Shown piece after piece: positions 1 to 5,964 of a stretch of DNA of 6,109 bases. The DNA is taken from assembly GCA_024276335.1 (NCBI GenBank), contig JAJRXL010000005.1:1-6109 (forward strand). Direction: 5' to 3'. Made by a program: the position numbers and the translations under genes. This DNA comes from Bacteroidota bacterium. GTDB taxonomy: Bacteria > Bacteroidota > Ignavibacteria > SZUA-365 > JAADGX01. Below the pieces are notes generated by a model. The model had not been told where the DNA came from and did no database searches. It saw only the letters and a list, made by a program, of their open reading frames with translations. Within the stretch, counting starts at the first letter, position 1, and each line of letters begins with the position of its first letter.

Positions 1-1331
1 AGAACGTTTCTCGCCTTCGCCTGTCGACGGGCGGAATGGGCCCCGGCGATGAGCACAAACGCCAGCGCGAGGCCCGTGGGTGCGCTGATGTCCCAGTCGC
101 GGGCGAGACCGAACGAAGCGTAGCCGAAAATCGTGATGCAGGAAAAGAAGAAAGCGTTGACGGCCGCAACCAAGACTGCGCGGTTCCGCCAATGCACTGT
201 GCGGGCAAGCACCAGCACCCCTGCAATCGCAGGCCCGGCAACGAGGAGAAAGACATTGACAAGGTCAACCAGGTGTTCTCTCGATAACAGCGTGTAGCGT
301 TGCCATCCACCGGGCGTGGCAAAGGGATAGAGCGAAATGACGTTCCTGCTGCCCGTCCTGTAAACGTCGGACAGGAAGTACCACGCGCCTGCCGCGGCCA
401 GCACCAGCGCCACTCCGGCCAGGACCCGCAACACCGTTGAACGCGGGCAATCGACATCCTTCTTCTTCCTGCCCGCTGCCAGGATGAGCAGCGCGGGCAA
501 GCCTGCCAGTGCCATGAAATGAAACGCAGAAGCCAACAGTAGTAAGAGAGCGGGAATCCACGTGGGCAGTTCCCGGCGCGCGGCCAGGAGGCAGGCGGCG
601 AAGTACGCGAGCAGGACACAGTACACGGGAGCGTAGTACTCGATGTAGCCGAAGAAAAAGATCGCGCCCGGGACCAGGCCCAGGATGAACCCGGCGGCGA
701 ACCGTTCCGCGCCGTCCCCCGTCCACCGCAGTGTGAACCACCGGATGATCCAGAGCGCGGACACGCCCGCGATCAACCCGACAACCCAGAACGTAAACCG
801 CGCGTCCGAAAGGATGCTGTCCGGGGCGGTCGTACCCAACAAGCTTGCGAATCCCGCATGGAGGGCGCCGGTAAGCGGCGCGGAGGAGGGCGCGAGGAGC
901 ATCTCGCGCGAAAACGGGAGATGGTTCCGCAGGCGGAAAATCTCGGACAGGTACACCGCGCCGTCCCCGAGGAAGAACGTGCGCACCCGGAAGAACCAGA
1001 ACGCCGCCGCCCAGGCCAGGACAAACCCTCCGTAAATCCACGTCCTCGTCCCCGGCTTCACCCGGGAATAGGCGACAAACATTCTTTCCAACCGTTGCTG
1101 GACACCACGGGTAACGAGAAGAACCATGATCACTACGACCGTCCATCGGGCAACTTCGGGCAGAAAGGCCAGCACGTGGACGCCCCAGACCCGCCGGTCA
1201 GGGAAAAAGGAAGCCGTGACGTATGTCGCAACCAGCACGAGGAGGAAAACCCTGGCGACGCGCGCGGCGGGAGCGTTGTCGGAAGGGGGAACGGGGGTTT
1301 CAGCGCGGCCGTGTCGGTGCGGGGACGTCAC
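1..1331 (-). CDS. Multi-pass membrane protein, probable GT-C-type glycosyltransferase (3' end beyond window)
   Basis: This frame is open from position 1331 to the left edge and gives 443 residues without a stop, so the C-terminus is missing. It is strongly hydrophobic. Likely membrane segments lie near residues 25-43, 53-73, 98-115, 178-198, 211-229, 235-251, 258-286, 300-320, 355-377, 385-407 and 418-432. Between segments 3 and 4 is a loop with FLGDGAVY (residues 120-127). Later come GYIEYYA (228-234) and RDWD (411-414). An acidic motif in the first large loop followed by many helices is the layout of GT-C glycosyltransferases, which use lipid-linked sugars in the membrane. The acceptor and sugar cannot be read here. 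The start chosen is GTG at 1331, 16 nt after the asparaginase stop. The first ATG (1127) would delete the first membrane segment and most of the second. No strong ribosome site precedes the GTG, which fits re-initiation. The membrane topology is clear; the enzyme class is inferred. Confidence 0.72.
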   Translation of the reverse strand, partial: MTSPHRHGRAETPVPPSDNAPAARVARVFLLVLVATYVTASFFPDRRVWGVHVLAFLPEVARWTVVVIMVLLVTRGVQQRLERMFVAYSRVKPGTRTWIYGGFVLAWAAAFWFFRVRTFFLGDGAVYLSEIFRLRNHLPFSREMLLAPSSAPLTGALHAGFASLLGTTAPDSILSDARFTFWVVGLIAGVSALWIIRWFTLRWTGDGAERFAAGFILGLVPGAIFFFGYIEYYAPVYCVLLAYFAACLLAARRELPTWIPALLLLLASAFHFMALAGLPALLILAAGRKKKDVDCPRSTVLRVLAGVALVLAAAGAWYFLSDVYRTGSRNVISLYPFATPGGWQRYTLLSREHLVDLVNVFLLVAGPAIAGVLVLARTVHWRNRAVLVAAVNAFFFSCITIFGYASFGLARDWDISAPTGLALAFVLIAGAHSARRQAKARNV

Positions 1332-1347
1332 CGGTCTCGAATCACGC

Positions 1348-2313
1348 TCAACGGATAGATGACACGGTGTGAAGGGAATTTGTCCCGTCGCGGTACAGGG
1401 CGTATTGGAACTTATCGTAGTTCGTCGCTGCGCCGACGTTCCCGTCCTTGTCCAGCGCGATAAAGGCGACGTGGGGATTGTCCGGATTCATTTTCACGAC
1501 GCGGCGGATGGCTTCCTCGCACGCCTCCTGCGGACTCATTCCTTCCCGCATCTTCTCGACGATAAGGAAGCTGCCCGCCGTCCGGATCACTGCTTCTCCC
1601 ACGCCGGTGGCGCTTGCCCCGCCCACTTCACCGTCCACGTACAACCCGGCGCCGATAATGGGCGAATCCCCCACCCGGCCGTGGAGCTTGTTCGAAAGGC
1701 CGCTGGTCGTGCAGGCACCTGCCAGGCGGTATTGCGTATCCAGCGCCACCATACCGATGGTATCGTGGTTGCCCTTGGCGGCGGGGAGCAGGTTGTCCTT
1801 TTCACTCAGGTTTGCCTTCCAGCGGAGCCAGCGCCGACGAGCCTTCTCGGTAAGGAGGTTCTCTTCCCGGAAACCCATCATGCGGGCAAATTTCTCCGCG
1901 CCCTCGCCCACCAGCAGGATGTGCCGGGTCCGCTCCATCACTTTGCGGGCAACGGATACCGGGTGTTTGAAATTCCGAACGAACGCGACGGCGCCGCACC
2001 GCCATTTCTCGTCCATGATGCATGAGTCCAGGGTGACCACCCCATCCTCGTCGGGCAGGCCGCCGTAGCCCACGGACATGACTTCGGGATCACCTTCGGG
2101 GACGCGCACTCCCGCTTCGACGGCGTCTAGGGCATACCCGCCCGCGGCAAGCACTTTCCAGGCGGCTTCGTTGGCCGGTATGCCGTGCGGCCAGGTGGAA
2201 ATCACGACCGGTGCCGTACGAGCGGAAGGCAAGGCGGTCGCGGTATGTTTACCGACGACCACGGCCCCCAGGCCGATGCCGCCGGTTATCAGAAACTCTC
2301 TCCGGGTTGGCAT
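1348..2313 (-). CDS. N4-(beta-N-acetylglucosaminyl)-L-asparaginase (glycosylasparaginase), Tat-exported
   Basis: This 321-residue Ntn-hydrolase of the asparaginase_2/T2 family cleaves the amide between asparagine and N-acetylglucosamine in glycoasparagine; family members are made as inactive precursors that cut themselves. The self-cleavage site HD|TIGM is present with nucleophile Thr185. Arg213, Asp216, Thr236 and Gly237 lie at +28, +31, +51 and +52, the same spacing as Thr152, Arg180, Asp183, Thr203 and Gly204 of the Elizabethkingia (Flavobacterium) meningosepticum enzyme. Other family blocks are STWPHG (39-44) and SVGYGGLPDEDG (80-91). The N-terminus MPTRREFLITGG is a twin-arginine signal with a hydrophobic stretch to about residue 21 and no lipobox cysteine, so a folded periplasmic or external enzyme is expected. 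ATG 2313 is chosen over the upstream in-frame start at 2400: it has a strong GAGGAAAG ribosome site 5 nt away and puts RR near the start, whereas the longer form would overlap the permease gene. It lies 46 nt after that permease. Confidence 0.93.
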   Translation of the reverse strand: MPTRREFLITGGIGLGAVVVGKHTATALPSARTAPVVISTWPHGIPANEAAWKVLAAGGYALDAVEAGVRVPEGDPEVMSVGYGGLPDEDGVVTLDSCIMDEKWRCGAVAFVRNFKHPVSVARKVMERTRHILLVGEGAEKFARMMGFREENLLTEKARRRWLRWKANLSEKDNLLPAAKGNHDTIGMVALDTQYRLAGACTTSGLSNKLHGRVGDSPIIGAGLYVDGEVGGASATGVGEAVIRTAGSFLIVEKMREGMSPQEACEEAIRRVVKMNPDNPHVAFIALDKDGNVGAATNYDKFQYALYRDGTNSLHTVSSIR

Positions 2314-2318
2314 AATTA

Positions 2319-2326
2319 CTTTCCTC
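2319..2326 (-). promoter_or_regulatory. Ribosome binding site of the asparaginase gene
   Basis: The minus strand reads GAGGAAAG, then 5 nt (TAATT), then ATG at 2313. This strong Shine-Dalgarno match decides the start in favour of the Tat-signal form, not an upstream in-frame codon. Confidence 0.8.
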
Positions 2327-2341
2327 GCAAGGTGTAACGTA

Positions 2342-2353
2342 CAGCGTACGCTG
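2342..2353. repeat. Perfect 12-nt palindrome between permease and asparaginase genes
   Basis: CAGCGTACGCTG equals its own reverse complement. It begins 6 nt after the permease stop codon and lies 28 nt before the asparaginase start. It could be an operator for a dimeric regulator, part of an RNA structure, or chance. There is no T-run after it on the minus strand, so it is not a standard terminator. Confidence 0.5.
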
Positions 2354-2359
2354 AATGGT

Positions 2360-3403
2360 TTATATCGGACGGTATCGCTGGATACCGTGGTAAAATTCAC
2401 TGAATATGACGTTGAAAACGCCCACCGCCGGAACCGCGAACAGCATCCCGAGAATACCGAAGAACTGCCCCCCCGCCAGGATGGCGAAAATCACCACCAG
2501 CGGATGCATGCGAACGCTCTTGGAAATGGTCATGGGTTGTACAACGAAATCATCAACCAGGCGCAGGGCGATGAAAGCCAGGATGATGGGGATAGTTTTT
2601 TCCCACGTACCTATCGATACCACACTGATAATAATGGCCAGCAAGGCTCCCGTTGGAGGTCCCAGGTAGGGAACAAGGTTGAACATACCGGCCGCGAATC
2701 CCACCAGGACGAAATTCGGCACGCCGATGAGCCACATGGCGAACGTGGACAACAGGCCGATAACGAAAGCGTCCAGGAGAATTCCGCGAAGGTATGCGCC
2801 AAGGGACCACTCGATCTTGTGAATGATGGAAAGCGTCATCTCGAAGAAGCGGTTAGGCACCGCGCTGATAAGGCTCTTCTTGATCCGCCGGCCGTCTTTC
2901 AGCAGGAAGAACGTGGCGAACACCACCATGAACACGTAGATGACCGAGTACACAACGCCAGAAGCCACGCCCAGGACATTGGAGAGGGCCGCGCTGAACA
3001 CGTTTTCCAGGTACGGGGCCAGCTTCCACTCCACGGCGCCGAGGATGCGAAGCTGTTCGTTCACGGTCGCCTCCACCTGCTGGATGGCGTTGCGCAAGGC
3101 ACCCACGCTGATTTTGTGCTGCACCCGGATTGCTTCCTCGTAAATAATGGGCGTAACGGTATATAAGATGGCGCTCACGAGGCTGAAGAACAGGACGAAC
3201 ATCACGATCGTGCCCAACAAGCGGGGCACACCGATCCCCTCCAGCGTGTCCACCGACGGCGCGAGCAGGAAGGAGATCACGAGGGCTACCAGGAAGATGG
3301 AAATGATGCTCCCTGCAACGTTGAGCAGGTACCAGCCGATGACCAGCAACAGCAGGAACAGGATGAACAGCAGAATCTTGGTTGTAAGCGAGAGTTCGTT
3401 CAC
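2360..3403 (-). CDS. AI-2E family transporter (PerM/YdiK/TqsA-type permease)
   Basis: This 347-residue integral membrane protein has the normal length and layout of the AI-2E exporter-like family (formerly UPF0118). Hydrophobic segments fall near residues 8-27, 30-48, 62-85, 148-168, 208-228, 230-246, 251-265, 270-288 and 301-332. A long soluble stretch (about 86-145) lies between the third and fourth segments, as is usual for the family. The family's conserved C-terminal blocks are present: NLVPYLGPPTG (242-252), and the VVQP...MHPLVVIFAILAGG run followed by FFGILGMLFAVP (about 287-325). Members have been linked to autoinducer-2 export and to Na+/H+ exchange, so the substrate is not predictable here. 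The start is GTG at 3403, which overlaps the TGA of the preceding cNMP-domain gene as GTGA. Only a weak ribosome site (GGA about 12 nt upstream) precedes it, so translation is probably coupled to that gene. A strong hairpin covers its last codons. Confidence 0.92.
   Translation of the reverse strand: MNELSLTTKILLFILFLLLLVIGWYLLNVAGSIISIFLVALVISFLLAPSVDTLEGIGVPRLLGTIVMFVLFFSLVSAILYTVTPIIYEEAIRVQHKISVGALRNAIQQVEATVNEQLRILGAVEWKLAPYLENVFSAALSNVLGVASGVVYSVIYVFMVVFATFFLLKDGRRIKKSLISAVPNRFFEMTLSIIHKIEWSLGAYLRGILLDAFVIGLLSTFAMWLIGVPNFVLVGFAAGMFNLVPYLGPPTGALLAIIISVVSIGTWEKTIPIILAFIALRLVDDFVVQPMTISKSVRMHPLVVIFAILAGGQFFGILGMLFAVPAVGVFNVIFSEFYHGIQRYRPI
2369..2388 (-). other. Perfect 8-bp-stem, 4-nt-loop hairpin over the last codons of the permease gene
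   Basis: ACGGTATC and GATACCGT flank the tetraloop GCTG, giving a perfect inverted repeat that encodes the HGIQRYRP region just before the permease stop. No U-tract follows on the transcribed strand, so it is unlikely to be an intrinsic terminator. It could stabilise the upstream mRNA or mark a processing point between the first three and last two genes of the cluster; it may also be incidental. Confidence 0.45.
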
Positions 3404-3921
3404 CGGCTTCGTTCCAGCTCGTCAAGGCGTTCCTGTAATTGCTTGTTTTCGTGCAACAGGTGCTGCAAGCGCTCGGCAATGATACGTGCCAGGCGCATGA
3501 CCACGGACACACCGAGGCGGGGGTTGGTTTCCAGTAACTGCAACAGGTCGGGTTGGAAGAATCCCAGCACTACCGTATCCACCCGGGCCACGGCGTTGGC
3601 GGACCGGGGATCCTCGTGCAGCAGCGCCATTTCCCCGAAAAATTCCCCGTTGCGCAGCAAGCTGATTTCCTTTTCGTGGCCGGGTTCGCCCACCGTGATG
3701 GCCACCGCGCCTTCCTCCACGATGTACATGCCCAGGCCGGTCTCACCCTCCCGGAAGATGTACTCCCCCCGGCGGTAGCTTCGGCGGTGGAGGATTCGCT
3801 CGATGGACTTTAACTCTGAGCGATTGAGGTCTTCGAAGATGGGCACGTTGCGGAGCACGTTGAGCAGGGATTCCGCTTTCTTCGGGCGTAACAGGTTGCG
3901 CCACAGGATGGGATTGGACAT
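3400..3921 (-). CDS. Cyclic nucleotide-binding domain protein (Crp-like sensor domain, no HTH)
   Basis: This 173-residue soluble protein has a single cNMP-binding domain, about residues 20-135. After the lead helix (VPIFEDLNRSELKSIERIL) comes the beta-roll (GEYIFREGETG, then MYIVEEGAVAI), and then the phosphate-binding cassette with Gly96-Glu97 (GEFFGEMAL) and Arg106-Ser107-Ala108 (PRSA). These Glu and Arg positions bind the ribose and cyclic phosphate in CRP and PKA regulatory subunits, so ligand binding looks intact; cAMP versus cGMP cannot be decided. The C-terminus (about 137-172) is a charged helix with LLHENKQLQERLDELE, likely a short dimerising coiled coil. There is no helix-turn-helix, so it is not a CRP-type transcription factor. 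ATG 3921 has GAGGG 6 nt upstream and starts 3 nt after the cysS stop. The gene's TGA overlaps the GTG of the permease gene. A regulator of that permease is a reasonable inference, but the sequence does not prove it. Confidence 0.9.
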   Translation of the reverse strand: MSNPILWRNLLRPKKAESLLNVLRNVPIFEDLNRSELKSIERILHRRSYRRGEYIFREGETGLGMYIVEEGAVAITVGEPGHEKEISLLRNGEFFGEMALLHEDPRSANAVARVDTVVLGFFQPDLLQLLETNPRLGVSVVMRLARIIAERLQHLLHENKQLQERLDELERSR

Positions 3922-3924
3922 AAA

Positions 3925-5346
3925 CTACCCTCGATTTGTGGACTCGGGTGGAGAATACGACCAGGCGGTGCCGTCCTTGCCGTCTTTCAGTGTCACGCCC
4001 GCGGCCGCCAAAGCGTCGCGAATGCGGTCGGCAAGGGCGAAATTCCGCTCCTTGCGCAGGTCGTTGCGGACGTCGATAAGAATCTGCACGAGATCGCCGA
4101 CAAGAGCGTTATCGGCTCCGGGCAACGCTTCTTGCGGCGGAGGCAGGATGCCGAACACACCGTCCACGGTGCGGTCGAAAAAATCGCGGACAGCGTCGTT
4201 GGACGGCCGGTCGATTCCACCATCCGCGGCTGCGGTGCGAACGTCGTGCATGAGATCGAACAGCACACCCAGCGCGGCCGGCGTGTTGAAGTCATCGTTC
4301 ATGGCCCGGGCGAATCTCTCCCGGTAAGGCTCCGCGTCGAACGACCGGGCGCCCTCGCTCATCGCGTCCAGCTCATCCCGGAACGCGCGGAACTTCGCGG
4401 CCCCCTTCACCGCCCCTTCGATACCTTCGGGCAGCAGGTTCAGGGGGCTGCGGTAGTGGGTCTGGAGGAAGAAGAACCGGATGCCGTAGGCGGGCCACTT
4501 ATTCAAGGCTTCCCGGGCGGTGATGAAATTGCCCAGCGACTTGGACATTTTTTCCTCGTTGATGCGCAAGAAACCGAAATGCAGCCAGTAGCGCACGAAC
4601 TGCTTCCCGGTCAGGGCTTCGCTCTGGGCAATCTCGTTCTCGTGGTGCGGAAAGATGAGGTCGTTTCCCCCGGCGTGAATGTCGAAGGTCTCTCTCAGGT
4701 ATTTCTGCGACATGACCGAGCACTCGATGTGCCAACCCGGTCGTCCCAGGCCCCAGGGCGATTCCCAGGAAGGCTCTCCCGGTTTGGCGGCTTTCCAGAG
4801 GGCGAAATCCGCGGGGTTTTGCTTCCGCTCGTCCTTCTCCACCCGTGCCCCGGCCACCAGCTCCTCCAGGTTCTTCCCGCTCAGCTTGCCGTACTCCGGG
4901 AAGGCTTCCACCCTGAAGTACACGTCGCCGTCCACCACGTAAGCCGCCCCGGATTCCACGAGGCCCTCCACGTGCCGCACGATGTCCTCGATGGTCTCCG
5001 TTGCCTTCGGGTACACGTCGGCGGGACGCACACCCAGCGCCTCGATATCCTGGAAAAAGGCCTCGGTGAATTCCCTGGCTATCTCGCTCGCTTCGACACC
5101 TTTCTCCGCCGCCCGGTTGATGATCTTGTCGTCAATATCGGTGATGTTCATGACGAACGTCACGTCGTAACCCGCATACTCGAGGTAGCGGCGAATCACG
5201 TCCGCCACCACGAAGGAGCGGGCGTTGCCGATATGGAAGTAATCGTACACGGTGGGACCGCAGGTGTACATTCGCACCTTCCCTTCCTCCAGAGGTTCGA
5301 ACCTTTCCTTTCGACGCGTGAGCGTATTATAGAGCATTAATGACAT
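3925..5346 (-). CDS. cysS: Cysteinyl-tRNA synthetase
   Basis: This is a class I aminoacyl-tRNA synthetase that charges tRNA-Cys with cysteine in the cytoplasm. The 473 residues are close to the E. coli enzyme (461). The catalytic HIGN signature is at residues 38-41 and KMSKS at 266-270. The zinc ligands that recognise the cysteine thiol are Cys29, Cys209, His234 and Glu238; Trp205 lies in GRPGWHIECS. The C-terminal part has the usual DALR-type helical anticodon-binding region (FARAMNDDFNTPAALG) and the RNDLRKERNFALADRIRDAL tail. The start at ATG 5346 (MSLMLYNTLTR) matches the usual beginning of the family, as in B. subtilis MTITLYNTLTR. A second in-frame ATG at 5337 has the better-spaced ribosome site (AGGA about 10 nt upstream) and is a real alternative. 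The in-frame GTG at 5409 would add 21 unrelated residues. It is the first gene of the tight cluster and lies 618 nt after recN. No T-box leader is visible. Confidence 0.97.
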   Translation of the reverse strand: MSLMLYNTLTRRKERFEPLEEGKVRMYTCGPTVYDYFHIGNARSFVVADVIRRYLEYAGYDVTFVMNITDIDDKIINRAAEKGVEASEIAREFTEAFFQDIEALGVRPADVYPKATETIEDIVRHVEGLVESGAAYVVDGDVYFRVEAFPEYGKLSGKNLEELVAGARVEKDERKQNPADFALWKAAKPGEPSWESPWGLGRPGWHIECSVMSQKYLRETFDIHAGGNDLIFPHHENEIAQSEALTGKQFVRYWLHFGFLRINEEKMSKSLGNFITAREALNKWPAYGIRFFFLQTHYRSPLNLLPEGIEGAVKGAAKFRAFRDELDAMSEGARSFDAEPYRERFARAMNDDFNTPAALGVLFDLMHDVRTAAADGGIDRPSNDAVRDFFDRTVDGVFGILPPPQEALPGADNALVGDLVQILIDVRNDLRKERNFALADRIRDALAAAGVTLKDGKDGTAWSYSPPESTNRG

Positions 5347-5546
5347 TTCCTGATCCCATACGATTTGTGATGATCCGCAAACGCGATCCCTTGGCAACGC
5401 GTTTTTCACCTGCCCTGAATATGCGAAAATTGATCTAGAGAAAACAGGGAGGGGGATTTCCGTATGGTTTTTTTAATGACGAAGCCCGGAAGAGCAATGC
5501 TTAATGCTGAATTGATCTTTGAATTAGTGGACGAGAAGCTGTAGGA

Positions 5547-5562
5547 GGGATTTCCAAATCCC
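5547..5562. repeat. Compact 7-bp inverted repeat
   Basis: GGGATTT and AAATCCC are separated by 2 nt (CC). As RNA the inner pairs would open to leave about 5-6 bp with a 4-6 nt loop. No T-run flanks it in either direction. It looks like one of the short hairpin repeats common in intergenic DNA, but only one copy lies in this window. Confidence 0.5.
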
Positions 5563-5597
5563 GACCATTATTTGTCTCGCTCTTTGTACCTGATCCT

Positions 5598-5629
5598 GAA
5601 TTGACGAATTATCGAATTGCCGAATTCGT
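5598..5629. repeat. Four-copy 8-bp-period GAATT array
   Basis: GAATT starts at 5598, 5606, 5614 and 5622, exactly 8 nt apart, with units GAATTGAC, GAATTATC, GAATTGCC and GAATTCGT. The first five bases are invariant and the last three vary; C is at position 8 in three of four. It lies just left of the REP-like hairpin. Confidence 0.7.
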
Positions 5630-5632
5630 TTC

Positions 5633-5674
5633 CTTGTCATTGCGAACCCGCCGCAGGCGGATGAAGCAATCTCC
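5633..5674. repeat. REP-like palindromic intergenic element
   Basis: Outer arms ATTGC (5639-5643) and GCAAT (5666-5670) enclose a perfect inner stem CCGCC (5648-5652) / GGCGG (5656-5660) with loop GCA. The flanks read CTTGTC on the left and CTCC on the right. The GTCATTGCGA...GCAATCTC frame is the pattern of a widespread class of REP-like bacterial intergenic repeats whose middle part differs between copies. Read as protein on the minus strand it gives EIASSACGGFAMT, a phrase typical of spurious ORFs over such repeats. Confidence 0.65.
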
Positions 5675-5676
5675 AT

Positions 5677-5712
5677 ATTCTCCGCACCCTCGGCGTAAAG
5701 CGCTCTTAGCGG
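5677..5712. repeat. Degenerate 9-bp-period element
   Basis: Plus-strand units ATTCTCCGC, ACCCTCGGC, GTAAAGCGC and TCTTAGCGG are each 9 nt and end in a CGC/GGC/CGG core. Conservation is weak outside that core. It abuts the REP-like hairpin and resembles the degenerate 'ctc-tgcg' type of intergenic repeat seen in many genomes. That family link is from memory and not tested. Confidence 0.35.
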
Positions 5713-5823
5713 TTTAATTACCCCCATTGTCAGGATAGTTGTCGCCACGCAGCGCCTCCTTCCGGGGAAAGGCGAACCCCGAGCTGTTTTTAACCACCAC
5801 GTCCCCAAAGAAGGCGCAACCTG

Positions 5824-5874
5824 TCCGCCGGAGCTTTGTGGAGGCGGAAGACCACGAAGGAAAACGTTCGAAGG
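5824..5874. repeat. Inverted TCCGCC/GGCGGA module followed by two CGAAGG copies
   Basis: TCCGCC (5824-5829) and GGCGGA (5843-5848) form a 6-bp inverted repeat around a 13-nt loop. CGAAGG follows at 5855-5860 and 5869-5874, 14 nt apart. No coding signal is seen. It is probably another intergenic repeat. Confidence 0.35.
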
Positions 5875-5931
5875 TTCAACCCATTCACCGTTCCCTGTCC
5901 TCGATGGAACGTAGAGCCCCTCCGGTAGCGC

Positions 5932-5959
5932 CAAATCCAAAATCGAAAATCCGGAATCC
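5932..5959. repeat. A-rich AAATCC/AAAATC short-period array
   Basis: AAATCC, AAAATCG, AAAATCCGG and AATCC follow each other with a period of about 7-9 nt. Read on the plus strand this gives NPKSKIRNP, a phrase that recurs in spurious ORFs over this kind of intergenic repeat. It ends 6 nt short of the recN stop codon (5965-5967). Confidence 0.5.
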
Positions 5960-5964
5960 CCCGT

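Larger units (their letters stand above)
5347..5964. other. Gene-free spacer between recN and cysS, built of short repeats
   Basis: No frame here shows a convincing protein; base composition is uneven and lower in GC than the genes. From right to left on the plus-strand map it holds: an A-rich AAATCC/AAAATC array (about 5932-5959), an inverted TCCGCC/GGCGGA module followed by two CGAAGG copies (5824-5874), a 9-bp-period element (5677-5712), a REP-like hairpin (5633-5674), an 8-bp-period GAATT array (5598-5629), and a 7-bp inverted repeat (5547-5562). The remaining part nearest cysS (about 5347-5540) should carry the cysS promoter and leader, but I see no clear -35/-10 pair. No terminator with a U-tract is evident after recN on the minus strand. 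Confidence 0.7.

Noticed and set aside
265..1146. A 293-codon open frame on the minus strand inside the membrane-protein gene
   Set aside because: Its product is Arg/Gly/Pro-rich and lacks recognisable motifs, while the overlapping frame gives a coherent membrane protein with motifs and stays open to the window edge. It is a shadow frame caused by high GC.
2078..3166. A 362-codon plus-strand open frame across the permease and asparaginase genes
   Set aside because: It crosses two well-supported minus-strand genes and its product is a charged low-complexity chain with no family resemblance.
4132..5340. A 402-codon open frame on the plus strand opposite cysS
   Set aside because: It is fully antisense to a clear cysS and its His/Arg/Gly/Val-rich product has no motif. 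Long antisense frames are expected where codon third positions are GC-rich.
5344..5409. Upstream in-frame GTG start for cysS at 5409
   Set aside because: The 21 added residues do not resemble the family, whose members begin just before LYNTLTR, and only AGG directly abutting the GTG precedes it.
5347..5520. Promoter or T-box leader for cysS
   Set aside because: Candidate boxes such as TGTTTT...CATATT on the minus strand are weak, and the T-box consensus and an associated terminator are absent. A promoter must exist nearby but I cannot place it.
5763..5791. Possible plus-strand terminator: CGGGG/CCCCG stem followed by TTTTT
   Set aside because: The stem is only 5 bp with a 9-nt loop, the T-run begins several bases after it, and no plus-strand gene ends here.
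5524..5940. A 138-codon minus-strand open frame in the recN-cysS spacer
   Set aside because: Its product reads through the REP-like hairpin (EIASSACGGFAMT) and the other repeats. Such phrases recur in spurious ORFs, and no ribosome site or domain supports it.
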